Part shown: piece by piece, positions 16,480 through 23,818 of the stretch | How the letters are laid out: the number at the start of each line of letters is the position of its first letter | Position numbering within the stretch: position 1 is the first letter of the stretch | Origin: Faecalibacterium sp. I4-1-79 | Lineage (GTDB): Bacteria; Bacillota; Clostridia; Oscillospirales; Ruminococcaceae | Assembly (NCBI RefSeq): GCF_023347235.1 | Contig: NZ_CP094467.1 | Location: 1,240,001 to 1,304,000, forward strand | Direction of reading: 5' to 3' | Length of the DNA: 64,000 nucleotides | Notes under the pieces: generated by a model | What the model was told of the DNA's origin: nothing | Seen by the model: the letters and a program-made list of their open reading frames with translations, nothing else | Databases searched by the model: none | Translations under genes and position numbers: made by a program

Positions 16480-18291
16480 TTAATCCACAACATCCTCGAA
16501 CTGGCTGTTGTACAGGTCGGCGTAGAAGCCGCCGGCCTCGATCAGCTGGTCGTGGGTGCCCTGCTCCACAATGTCGCCGTCCCGCATGACAAGGATAAGG
16601 TCGGCGTCCCGGATGGTGGAAAGGCGGTGAGCGATGACAAAGCTGGTGCGGCCCTCCATCAGGCGATCCATGGCGGTCTGGATGCGCTGCTCGGTGCGGG
16701 TATCCACGCTGCTGGTAGCCTCGTCCAAAATCAGGATGCGGTTATCTGCCAGAATAGTGCGGGCAATGGTAAGCAGCTGCTTCTGTCCCTGACTGACGTT
16801 GGAGGCGTCCTCGTTCAGCTCCATCTGGTAGCCGCCGGGCAGGGTGCGGATAAAGTGGTCGGCGTTGGCGGCCTTTGCGGCGGCGATCACCTCTTCATCG
16901 GTGGCGTCAAGCCGACCGTAACGGATGTTCTCCATGATGGTGCCCTTGAACAGCCATGTGTCCTGCAGCACCATGCCAAAGCCCTCGCGCAGAGCGCTGC
17001 GGTCAAAGTCCCGCACATCGTGGCCGTTCAGGGTGATGGAACCGGCATCCACATCGTAAAAGCGCATCAGCAGCTTGACCATGGTGGTCTTGCCCGCGCC
17101 GGTGGGGCCTACGATGGCTACCTTCTGGCCGGGCTGCACCGTGCAGCTGAAGTCGTGGATAACAGTCTTGTCCGGGGTGTAGCCGAAGCGCACATGGTCA
17201 AAGGTGACCTGTCCGTCAATGTCGGCGGGGTCGGCGCGGCGGGCAGGGTTGGCCAGTTGCTCTTCCTCCGGCTCGTTCAAAAACTCGAATACCCGCTCGG
17301 CGGCAGCGGACATGCTTTGCAGCATATTGGACACCTGCGAGAGTTGCTGGATGGGCTGGGTAAAGTTTTTGACGTACTGGATAAAGGCCTGAATATCACC
17401 AATGGTGATGACCCCGTTTGCGGCAAAAATGCTGCCCACGATGGCCACTGCCACATAGCCCAGGTTGCCCACAAAGTTCATGATGGGCATCATCAGGCCG
17501 GAGAGGAACTGGCTCTTCCATGCGGATTCGTACAGCTTATCGTTGGCGGCGTTGAAGTCAGCCAGCACCACGGCCTCCCGATTGAAGGCCTTGACCACGT
17601 TGTGACCGGCGTAAACCTCTTCTACCTGACCGTTGACCACGCCCAGCGTGGCCTGCTGTGCCTTAAAGTACTTCTGGCTGAACTTGACCACCACCAGCAC
17701 CAGCGCCAGCGATACCGGTAAAATCAGCAGAGCGATCAGAGTCATGTGGGGGCTGATGGAGAGCATCATCACCAGCACACCGATCATAGTGGTTACGCTG
17801 GTGATCAACTGGGTGATGCTCTGGTTCAGGCTCTGCCCCAGCGTGTCCACGTCGTTGGTGATGCGGGAAAGCACCTCGCCCACGGTGCGCTTTTCAAAGT
17901 ACGCCAGCGGCAGGCGGTTGATCTTTTCACTGATCTGGCGGCGGAAGTCGTAGCAGACCTTCTGGGAAAGGTCGGTCATCAGCCAGCCCTGAATAAAGCT
18001 GAAAGCGCTGCTCAGCAGGTACATCCCCAGCAAAAACAGCAGAATGCGGGCGATATACACAAAATCAATGCTGCCGGTGCCGCGCAGCCGGGCGATCCAG
18101 CCGGTGGCAAGGGCAGTGGTGGCTTTTGCCAGCACCTTGGGGCCTGCAATGTTGAAGATGGTAGAAAGAATTGCAAACAGCATGGCTGCCGCAAGGGGCA
18201 ACTTGTAGTGGCTCATGGTGCGGATGAGCTGCCGCAGCGTGCTTTTAAAGTCCTTGGCACGCTCGGTGGTGGGACGTCCGGGTCTGGGCAT
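16480..18291 (-). CDS. Heterodimeric ABC exporter subunit, catalytically canonical half
   Basis: 603 aa: an N-terminal six-helix export domain and a C-terminal ATPase. Walker A GPTGAGKTT, Walker B ILILDEATSSVD with catalytic Glu, and the H-loop FVIAHRLSTI are canonical. The signature reads NVSQGQ rather than LSGGQ. In heterodimeric exporters (TM287/288, BmrCD type) this pairs with a partner whose Walker B lacks Glu, as seen in the next gene. Start ATG at 18291 is preferred to a GTG at 18300 because aggagg would touch the GTG but sits 9 nt from the ATG. It begins one base after the partner's stop. Multidrug or peptide/lipid export is likely; substrate unknown. Confidence 0.9.
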   Translation of the reverse strand: MPRPGRPTTERAKDFKSTLRQLIRTMSHYKLPLAAAMLFAILSTIFNIAGPKVLAKATTALATGWIARLRGTGSIDFVYIARILLFLLGMYLLSSAFSFIQGWLMTDLSQKVCYDFRRQISEKINRLPLAYFEKRTVGEVLSRITNDVDTLGQSLNQSITQLITSVTTMIGVLVMMLSISPHMTLIALLILPVSLALVLVVVKFSQKYFKAQQATLGVVNGQVEEVYAGHNVVKAFNREAVVLADFNAANDKLYESAWKSQFLSGLMMPIMNFVGNLGYVAVAIVGSIFAANGVITIGDIQAFIQYVKNFTQPIQQLSQVSNMLQSMSAAAERVFEFLNEPEEEQLANPARRADPADIDGQVTFDHVRFGYTPDKTVIHDFSCTVQPGQKVAIVGPTGAGKTTMVKLLMRFYDVDAGSITLNGHDVRDFDRSALREGFGMVLQDTWLFKGTIMENIRYGRLDATDEEVIAAAKAANADHFIRTLPGGYQMELNEDASNVSQGQKQLLTIARTILADNRILILDEATSSVDTRTEQRIQTAMDRLMEGRTSFVIAHRLSTIRDADLILVMRDGDIVEQGTHDQLIEAGGFYADLYNSQFEDVVD

Positions 18292-18292
18292 A

Positions 18293-20590
18293 TCACTCAC
18301 CCTCCTTTTCTGTATTCAGGGTGTCCAGCGCCAGCTCCTTCTGGCTCAGCTGGCTGCGGGCGATCTCCTGATATTCCGGGCAATTGACCATCAGCTGGGC
18401 ATGAGTGCCCTTGCCCACCAGCCTGCCCTCGTCCAGTACAAGGATCTGGTTTGCGTGCAGCACGGTGGAGATGCGCTGTGCCACAATGATCACGGTGGCG
18501 TTGTCGGTCTGTGCCTTCAAAGCGCGGCGCAGCGTTACATCGGTCTTGTAGTCCAGCGCCGAGAAGCTGTCGTCAAACAGATAGACCTTGGGATTTTTGG
18601 CAATTGCCCGGGCAATGGAAAGCCGCTGCTTCTGGCCACCAGATACGTTGGAGCCGCCCTGTGCAATGGGGCTTTGGTAGCCCTCAGGCTTTGCCTCGAT
18701 AAAATCAGTGGCCTGTGCAATAGCGGCGGCTTTGTGCACCTGTGCGTCGGTGATATCCTCGCCGCCGAATTTCAGATTGCTGTCAATGGTACCGCTGAAC
18801 AGCACACCCTTCTGGGGCACATAGCCCAGCAGGTCGTGCAGCTGTGCCTGCGGCATCTCGCGCACGTCAATGCCGTCCACGGTCACCTTGCCGCCGGTCA
18901 CATCGTAAAAACGGGGGATGAGGTTGAGCAGGGTGGATTTGCCGCAGCCGGTGGAGCCGATGATGGCGGTAGTCTCGCCGGGCTTTGCGGTAAAGCTGAT
19001 GTGCTCCAGTGCATCGCTGTCTGCACCGGGGTAACGGAAGCTCACGTCCTCGAACTGCACAACGCCCTGCCAGTCGGTGTGCGCCTGTGCAGCTTTTGCG
19101 GTGGCTTTGTCCGGGTCGTGGATGGTGGCCTTGGTGCGGATGACTTCGTCGATACGATCCGCAGCCACACCGGCGCGGGGCAGCATGACGGCCACCATCG
19201 CCAGCATCAGGAAGGACATGACAATCTGCATGGTGTAGGTGATAAAGGCGATCATCTCGCCCACCTGCATGGTGCCGGCATCCATGGCCTTGCCGCCGAA
19301 CCAGACGATGAGCAGGCTGGTGCCGTTCATGATCAGGGTCATAAAGGGCATCATAGCCACCATGGCGCGGTTGGTAAACAGCTGGGTGCCCATCAGTTCC
19401 CGGTTGGCCTTATCAAAACGCTGCTCCTCAAACTTTTCGCGGCTGAAGGCGCGCACCGGCATGATACCGGTCAAAATCTCGCGGCTGACCAGATTCAGCC
19501 GGTCCACCAGCTGCTGCATCACCTTGAATTTGGGCATGGCAACGCTCATCAGGAAGAGCAGCAGCAACAAAAGCAGAGCCACATCCAGCACCACGATCCA
19601 CGAAAGGCCGGAGCTGTTGCCTACAACGTGCAGCACACCGCCAATGCCCAGAATGGGCGCGTAGGCCACCATGCGCAGCAGGATGACGCAGACGAACTGT
19701 ACCTGCTGGATATCGTTGGTGGTGCGGGTGATGAGGGAAGCGGTGGAAAAATTCTCGATCTCTGCATTGGAGAAGCCGATGACACTGGAGAAGGTTTCCC
19801 GGCGCAGGTCACGACCGATGGCGGCGGATACCCGGGAGGCAAGGAAGCCCACGGCCACAGCCACGGCCACCATCAGCAGGGTGAGCGCCAGCATCTGGCC
19901 GCCCACCCGGAAAAGGTACTGCATCTGCACATCCCGCGCAACGCCCTGTGCCTCGTATTCCAGCTGCACCAGCAGCAAAGACTGGCTTTTCAGGTTTTCC
20001 AGCAGGGTGCTGTCCAGCTGGCTCATGGCACTGTCCAGCTGTTTTTGCAGCATACTGCGGTCAAAGCCGGGCATCTGGCTCATGGCGGCAAACTGGCTGC
20101 AAACGGTGTCCAGATCTGCTGCCGTGGGGGTGACGGTCTCGGTGTCGGTGTCCGCAGCGGCAGAGGGCATCTCGGCAAGGCCGGTCATGCCCATGCTGTT
20201 CTGCCCGGCGGAGGTGTTGGCGGCCTGTGCAGCAGCCATATACAGCACGATGTCCGGGGTGGTCACGGCATCTTCCAGTGCGGTGCGCTCGTCCTCGGTC
20301 AGGTCGGAGCGCAGCTGCAACACGCCATCGTCCTGCAGATAGTACTGGTAGGCGCTTTGCAGCTTCTGCGCATCCTCCTCGTTCATCAGCAGGCTCAGCG
20401 CGTCCAGCGTACTCTGGCGCACCGTCTGGGGCAGGGGGCTTTCAATGCCGCCCTGCTGGATGCCGGTGTCCACGATCTTGCTGGTGTAGTCCGGCAGGGC
20501 AAGGTCGCAGTACGCCTGCACGAACAGCAGTGCGAACACCACAAGGCAGACCGCCCAGTGCCGGGCCAGCTGCTTAAAGATCTTTGTCAT
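18293..20590 (-). CDS. Heterodimeric ABC exporter subunit with degenerate ATPase site and large extracellular insert
   Basis: 765 aa, about 180 residues longer than usual. The extra length lies between the first and second membrane helices (about residues 45-225), an acidic, Ala/Gln/Met-rich region predicted to be outside the cell. Walker A GSTGCGKST and signature VSGGQKQRL are canonical, but Walker B reads YLFDDSFSALD, with Asp in place of the catalytic Glu, so this half forms the degenerate site with the partner's NVSQGQ. Start chosen at MTKIFKQLARHW (agggag site); it overlaps the MarR gene by 17 nt. Middle gene of a MarR-ABC-ABC operon. Confidence 0.9.
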   Translation of the reverse strand: MTKIFKQLARHWAVCLVVFALLFVQAYCDLALPDYTSKIVDTGIQQGGIESPLPQTVRQSTLDALSLLMNEEDAQKLQSAYQYYLQDDGVLQLRSDLTEDERTALEDAVTTPDIVLYMAAAQAANTSAGQNSMGMTGLAEMPSAAADTDTETVTPTAADLDTVCSQFAAMSQMPGFDRSMLQKQLDSAMSQLDSTLLENLKSQSLLLVQLEYEAQGVARDVQMQYLFRVGGQMLALTLLMVAVAVAVGFLASRVSAAIGRDLRRETFSSVIGFSNAEIENFSTASLITRTTNDIQQVQFVCVILLRMVAYAPILGIGGVLHVVGNSSGLSWIVVLDVALLLLLLLFLMSVAMPKFKVMQQLVDRLNLVSREILTGIMPVRAFSREKFEEQRFDKANRELMGTQLFTNRAMVAMMPFMTLIMNGTSLLIVWFGGKAMDAGTMQVGEMIAFITYTMQIVMSFLMLAMVAVMLPRAGVAADRIDEVIRTKATIHDPDKATAKAAQAHTDWQGVVQFEDVSFRYPGADSDALEHISFTAKPGETTAIIGSTGCGKSTLLNLIPRFYDVTGGKVTVDGIDVREMPQAQLHDLLGYVPQKGVLFSGTIDSNLKFGGEDITDAQVHKAAAIAQATDFIEAKPEGYQSPIAQGGSNVSGGQKQRLSIARAIAKNPKVYLFDDSFSALDYKTDVTLRRALKAQTDNATVIIVAQRISTVLHANQILVLDEGRLVGKGTHAQLMVNCPEYQEIARSQLSQKELALDTLNTEKEGE

Positions 20591-21083
20591 GGTTCGTTTC
20601 TCCCTTCGGGTCAATGTTGCGCGCGGCATTTTCCGCAAGAATGGCATCCATCAGCGCGCCGCGCAGCGCGTCCATCTGGGCTGCCTGCTCAGGCTCTAAC
20701 CGTGCCAGCACGCTGGCAAAGTAGTCGCGCAGAGCCTGCTCACACTGGTGGCACAGCTCATACCCTTTGGGGGTGATGCGCACCAGCGTTTTGCGGCGGT
20801 CGGCGGGGTCCGGCTCCCGCACCACGGTGCCGTCCTGCTCCATCAACCGCAGCCCGCGCGAGACCGCCGGCAGCGGCTGACGGATCTCCTGGGCAAGGTC
20901 GGAGACATAAATGGCACCGTCCTTTCCGTGGCAGTTGATGGAATGCAGCAGGCCTTCCAGCATATTAAAGTGGCATTTGGGGCAATCGGCCAGCGCCGCC
21001 CGCATCCCGGCCTTGGATGCCTTGCTCAGCTGCCCGATAAAGTGGCACATCCCCTGAAAGCTGGGAGTGCTTGGCTCGGACAC
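20574..21083 (-). CDS. MarR-family regulator of the ABC exporter operon
   Basis: 169 aa with a winged-helix core (VSDLAQEIRQPLPAVSRGL recognition helix, about residues 60-78; wing EPDPADRRKTLVRIT). GTG start with aggaggg 7 nt upstream. The N-terminal half is unusually rich in Cys/His (Cys34, Cys37, His38, Cys51, His52), which could serve metal or redox sensing; I do not know this pattern from standard MarR proteins. It leads the MarR-ABC-ABC operon and a perfect palindrome sits 30 nt upstream of its start, so autorepression is likely. Confidence 0.88.
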   Translation of the reverse strand: MSEPSTPSFQGMCHFIGQLSKASKAGMRAALADCPKCHFNMLEGLLHSINCHGKDGAIYVSDLAQEIRQPLPAVSRGLRLMEQDGTVVREPDPADRRKTLVRITPKGYELCHQCEQALRDYFASVLARLEPEQAAQMDALRGALMDAILAENAARNIDPKGETNHDKDL

Positions 21084-21110
21084 AACGATCCCTCCTCGTT
21101 TGCATTTTCA

Positions 21111-21134
21111 AATACTTAACAGTTGTTAAGTATT
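21111..21134 (-). promoter_or_regulatory. Palindromic operator, probably bound by the adjacent MarR
   Basis: Perfect 10-bp arms aatacttaac (21111-21120) and gttaagtatt (21125-21134) around agtt. It lies just downstream of the promoter, where a bound dimer would block transcription. Confidence 0.75.
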
Positions 21135-21145
21135 AACGCCTGATA

Positions 21146-21174
21146 AGCATATTCCTTTTGCAGCGGGATTGCAA
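21146..21174 (-). promoter_or_regulatory. Promoter of the MarR-ABC-ABC operon
   Basis: Minus strand TTGCAA (21169-21174), 17-nt spacer, TATGCT (21146-21151). The transcription start would fall about 10 bp before the operator. Confidence 0.6.
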
Positions 21175-21286
21175 GAGAATAGGGAAATATTAAACAAAAA
21201 TTCACAAAAAACTTGTAGGCTTTGTCAATGCGCAAATCGGCTCTCGCTGCATAGAAATAAGGGACAGGCAGAAACGGAGGGTGCGG

Positions 21287-22285
21287 ATGGAGCAGGGATT
21301 CCAAGTGTTGTTACAGGCATTCGGCGGATTGGCGCTGTTTTTATACGGGACGGACAGCCTGTGCCGGGCGGTGCAGCAGGGAGCGGGCAGGCGGCTGCGC
21401 AGCTTGCTGGCGCGGTGCACCGCAAACCCGGTGGCGGGACTGCTGACCGGGGCGGCGGTCACGGCGGTGCTGCAAAGCAGCTCGGCGGTCACGGTCATGG
21501 TCATTGCCTTTCTGGCGGCGGGGCTGTTGCAGCTGCGGCGGGCGGTGCCGGTGGTGTTCGGGGCGAACATCGGCACAACGGTCACGGCACAGCTGCTGGC
21601 GTTCCGGGTGGAAAGCTGGCGGTATCTGCTGCTGTTTTGCGGGGTACTGCTCTGCCTGGCCTGTAAGGGCTGGCGGGGACGCTGCGTGGGTGAGACAGTG
21701 TTTGGCTTCGGACTGCTGTTCGAGGGCGTCACGGTGATGCGCAGCGCCATGGAACCGCTGCTGCAAAGCCCGCTGCTCCGGCTGGAGCTTGCCCGGGTGC
21801 AGCAAAGCCCTTTGCACGGGCTGCTGGCGGGCGTCTGCATGACCTTAACGGTGCAAAGCAGCTCTGCCACGGTGGCGCTGCTGCAAAGCATGGCGGCGCA
21901 GCCCGGGGCAGACGGCGTACACAGCCTGCTGGGGCTGACGGCGGCTATCCCCATTCTGCTGGGGGATAACATCGGCACCACCATCACAGCGATGCTTGCC
22001 GCCATCGGGCAGGGAAGAGACGCCAAGCGGGTGGCGGCAGCCCACGCCATTTTTAACCTGAGCGGAGCGGCGGTGTGCTGCGCACTGCTGCAGCCCTTTG
22101 CGGCGCTGGTGCGGCTGTGCTCACCCGCAGGGACGGAGTGCGCCATGATCGCCCGGCAGATCGCCAACGCGCATACTCTGTTCAATGTACTGTGTGCGCT
22201 GGTATGGCTGCCCCTGACCGGGCAGATGGTGCGGCTGGTCTGCGCGTTGCTGCCCGATAAAAATCGCCCGAAGGAACGGTTGTAA
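21287..22285 (+). CDS. Na/Pi-cotransporter-like membrane protein, short form without PhoU domain
   Basis: 332 aa, with the two inverted NptA/Na-Pi cotransporter repeats. Each carries the QSSSA motif (TAVLQSSSAVTV near residue 63 and TVQSSSATVA near 188), followed by GANIGTTVTA and GDNIGTTITA. ATG at 21287 is chosen because cggagg abuts a GTG at 21281. Unlike the paralogue at 23819 it ends after the membrane domain. Sodium-coupled phosphate uptake is the family function; several bacterial members have other or unknown substrates. The next gene's -35 box overlaps its stop codon. Confidence 0.85.
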   Translation: MEQGFQVLLQAFGGLALFLYGTDSLCRAVQQGAGRRLRSLLARCTANPVAGLLTGAAVTAVLQSSSAVTVMVIAFLAAGLLQLRRAVPVVFGANIGTTVTAQLLAFRVESWRYLLLFCGVLLCLACKGWRGRCVGETVFGFGLLFEGVTVMRSAMEPLLQSPLLRLELARVQQSPLHGLLAGVCMTLTVQSSSATVALLQSMAAQPGADGVHSLLGLTAAIPILLGDNIGTTITAMLAAIGQGRDAKRVAAAHAIFNLSGAAVCCALLQPFAALVRLCSPAGTECAMIARQIANAHTLFNVLCALVWLPLTGQMVRLVCALLPDKNRPKERL

Positions 22286-22326
22286 ACCGGAGCGGGGAAT
22301 GGTATACTGAAGCAGATGATACCATT
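22280..22326 (+). promoter_or_regulatory. Sortase gene promoter with a dyad over the -10
   Basis: TTGTAA (22280-22285), 17-nt spacer, TATACT (22303-22308). An 8-bp inverted repeat aatggtat/ataccatt (22298-22305 and 22319-22326) straddles the -10 and start site and may be an operator. Confidence 0.65.
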
Positions 22327-22347
22327 ATATATAAAGGATGAAATGCA

Positions 22348-23004
22348 ATGAAACGGAAAATCGGCAGGCTGTGCATGGTGCTGGGTGCGGTGCTGATCTT
22401 ATGCGCCGCCGGGCTACTGGGCTACAACCGGTGGGATGCCGCCCGGGCAGAAAAGGCTTCGCAGGAAGTATTGGGCGAACTGGAGCAGACCATGCAAAAG
22501 ACCATCACGGAGCACCGGCAGGAAAACGAGACTGTAGCCCCGCAGCCTGTGCTGGACCCGGCGCAGGAGATGACCACCGTGGAGGTGGAAGGGCAGGACT
22601 ACATCGGGGTGCTTTCCATCCCCGCGGCGGGGCTGGAGCTACCGGTGATGGCACAGTGGAGCTACGCCGGGCTGAAGGTCGCCCCCGGGCGGTACAGTGG
22701 CACCACCTATGCCGATGATCTGGTGATCTGCGGCCACAACTACGCAAAGCATTTCAGCCCCATCAAGTGGCTGGCGATCGGCAGCCCGGTCTATTTTACG
22801 GATGCGGACGGTCTGCGCTGGAGCTACGAGGTGGAGAGTGTGGAGACTTTGCAGCCCACCCAGATCGAAGAGATGACCACCGCCGCCGAGACGGACAGCT
22901 GGGATCTGACCCTGTTCACCTGCACCTCCGGCGGCAACGCCCGGTATGCAGTGCGCTGTGTGCGGACTGGTTATCCTGTCCGGGTGACGGACGCGGCAGA
23001 GTGA
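22348..23004 (+). CDS. Sortase family transpeptidase
   Basis: 218 aa with an N-terminal membrane anchor (about residues 8-26) and an extracellular sortase fold. The catalytic triad is visible: His130 in CGHNYAKHF, Cys192 in LTLFTCTSGG and Arg199 in NARYAVRC. Sortases attach LPXTG-like proteins to the wall or join pilins; no substrate gene with a sorting signal lies nearby, so it is probably a housekeeping or orphan enzyme. Start ATG follows a weak aaagga site. The first copy of the pseudoknot repeat begins 13 nt after its stop. Confidence 0.88.
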   Translation: MKRKIGRLCMVLGAVLILCAAGLLGYNRWDAARAEKASQEVLGELEQTMQKTITEHRQENETVAPQPVLDPAQEMTTVEVEGQDYIGVLSIPAAGLELPVMAQWSYAGLKVAPGRYSGTTYADDLVICGHNYAKHFSPIKWLAIGSPVYFTDADGLRWSYEVESVETLQPTQIEEMTTAAETDSWDLTLFTCTSGGNARYAVRCVRTGYPVRVTDAAE

Positions 23005-23016
23005 TGTCGGCGCGGC

Positions 23017-23127
23017 GTGACGATTTGGAATGGCTTCCGCTTTGCTCTAGCCATTATCAGCGGAAAATTTGTTTTTAATTTCGGGATAGCGGAGCGTCTG
23101 CGGACGCTCCGCTATCCCATTTTCACG
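23017..23127 (+). ncRNA. Structured 3' element, copy A (pseudoknot plus long hairpin)
   Basis: Sense to the upstream sortase gene. Helix P1 aatggct/agccatt (23029-23035, 23049-23055). The loop segment tccgct (23036-23041) is complementary to agcgga (23059-23064) behind P1, giving an H-type pseudoknot. After a T-rich linker comes P2, 16 bp perfect (23083-23098, 23103-23118), capped by TGCG closed by C-G (UNCG class), then cattttc. Two further copies are at 25702-25811 and 48525-48632. It may terminate transcription or stabilise the 3' end; RNA status is inferred from structure. Confidence 0.65.
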
Positions 23128-23436
23128 GGAAGGGGTCGTGACGGAAAACGGCAGCTCCGGAACCTGTTTCCTGCGGAAACGCGGCGCTGGGAGAAGATTT
23201 ATTCTCAAGGAAAGCGGTTTTGACGGAAGGATGAAGGCTGCGGGGACTGCCAAAGACCCGATTTCCAAGGAAAGTGGCTGCGAACGGTGTGAGCAGACTA
23301 GGGTAGCATACGCTGCTTTTTGCGTAAAAAGTCTGCGAAAACGGTTGAAAGTCCTTTTTATGGTATCCTGATTGTGCGATACTGTGTTTACCGGGGAAGT
23401 CCCGGGTACAAAACAGATACACAGGAGGGAAACACC
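23128..23436 (+). other. Gene-poor structured stretch before a 38-aa gene
   Basis: No convincing gene. A 77-codon frame at 23138-23371 has no ribosome site and looks like translated repeats. Three degenerate units share a tttcc...ggaaa hairpin core (near 23168, 23205 and 23260). A nested hairpin follows: gcagact/agtctgc (23293-23299, 23330-23336) enclosing tacgc/gcgta. A last small hairpin, ccggg/cccgg, lies near 23391-23408, ahead of the site aggaggg. Confidence 0.4.
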
Positions 23437-23553
23437 ATGAAGGATTTTGAGTTGCGTTATGTGGGCAGTCATGTGGAGGTATACACCGGCAGTGGTGTGT
23501 TCCTGTTTTCGGCCGATACGGTGCGGGAGGCCATGGAGGAGCTGGCCGGGTAA
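23437..23553 (+). CDS. Small 38-aa protein of unknown function
   Basis: Begins MKDFELRYVGSHVEVY and ends REAMEELAG. A strong aggaggg site stands 7 nt before the ATG, the main evidence that this is real. Composition is balanced, with alternating hydrophobic residues (beta strands) and a C-terminal helix, so it could fold as a small beta-alpha domain. No signal or membrane segment. I do not recognise a named family. It stands alone between a structured intergenic stretch and the promoter of the Na/Pi gene. Confidence 0.6.
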   Translation: MKDFELRYVGSHVEVYTGSGVFLFSADTVREAMEELAG

Positions 23554-23682
23554 GCGGGGATATCCTGCGCCCCGAGAAGGCACAATGTAAAATGTATGTA
23601 AAATAAAAGAAAGCTTTTGGTTTTACACCCGAAAATATGTTGCGAAATGTGTGGAAAAAGTAACTTTCCTGTAAAATAAACC

Positions 23683-23765
23683 TTGTTGAGACGCCCCCTT
23701 TGATGGTATAATAAAAATAAGCGGCTTCCGGAACAGTGCGGCGCTGTGCGTGCGTAAGGTTCCGG
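23683..23765 (+). promoter_or_regulatory. Promoter and leader hairpin of the PhoU-containing Na/Pi gene
   Basis: TATAAT (23707-23712) with TTGTTG 18 nt upstream (23683-23688). In the leader ccggaac/gttccgg (23728-23734, 23759-23765) forms a 7-bp hairpin. Confidence 0.6.
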
Positions 23766-23818
23766 CGGCTGTGTGCTGTAAAGGATAAAAAGGGAAGTTT
23801 CATATTAGGAGTATCGTT

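Noticed and set aside
18215-20776. 853-codon plus-strand frame opposite the ABC exporter genes
   Set aside because: His/Gly/Gln-rich shadow of two clear ABC genes; no ribosome site or family features. The same applies to long antisense frames at 22-1398, 26957-28924, 30076-31866 and 54794-56689.
23138-23371. 77-aa ORF between the sortase and the 38-aa gene
   Set aside because: No ribosome site; the codons fall on degenerate repeats and hairpins.
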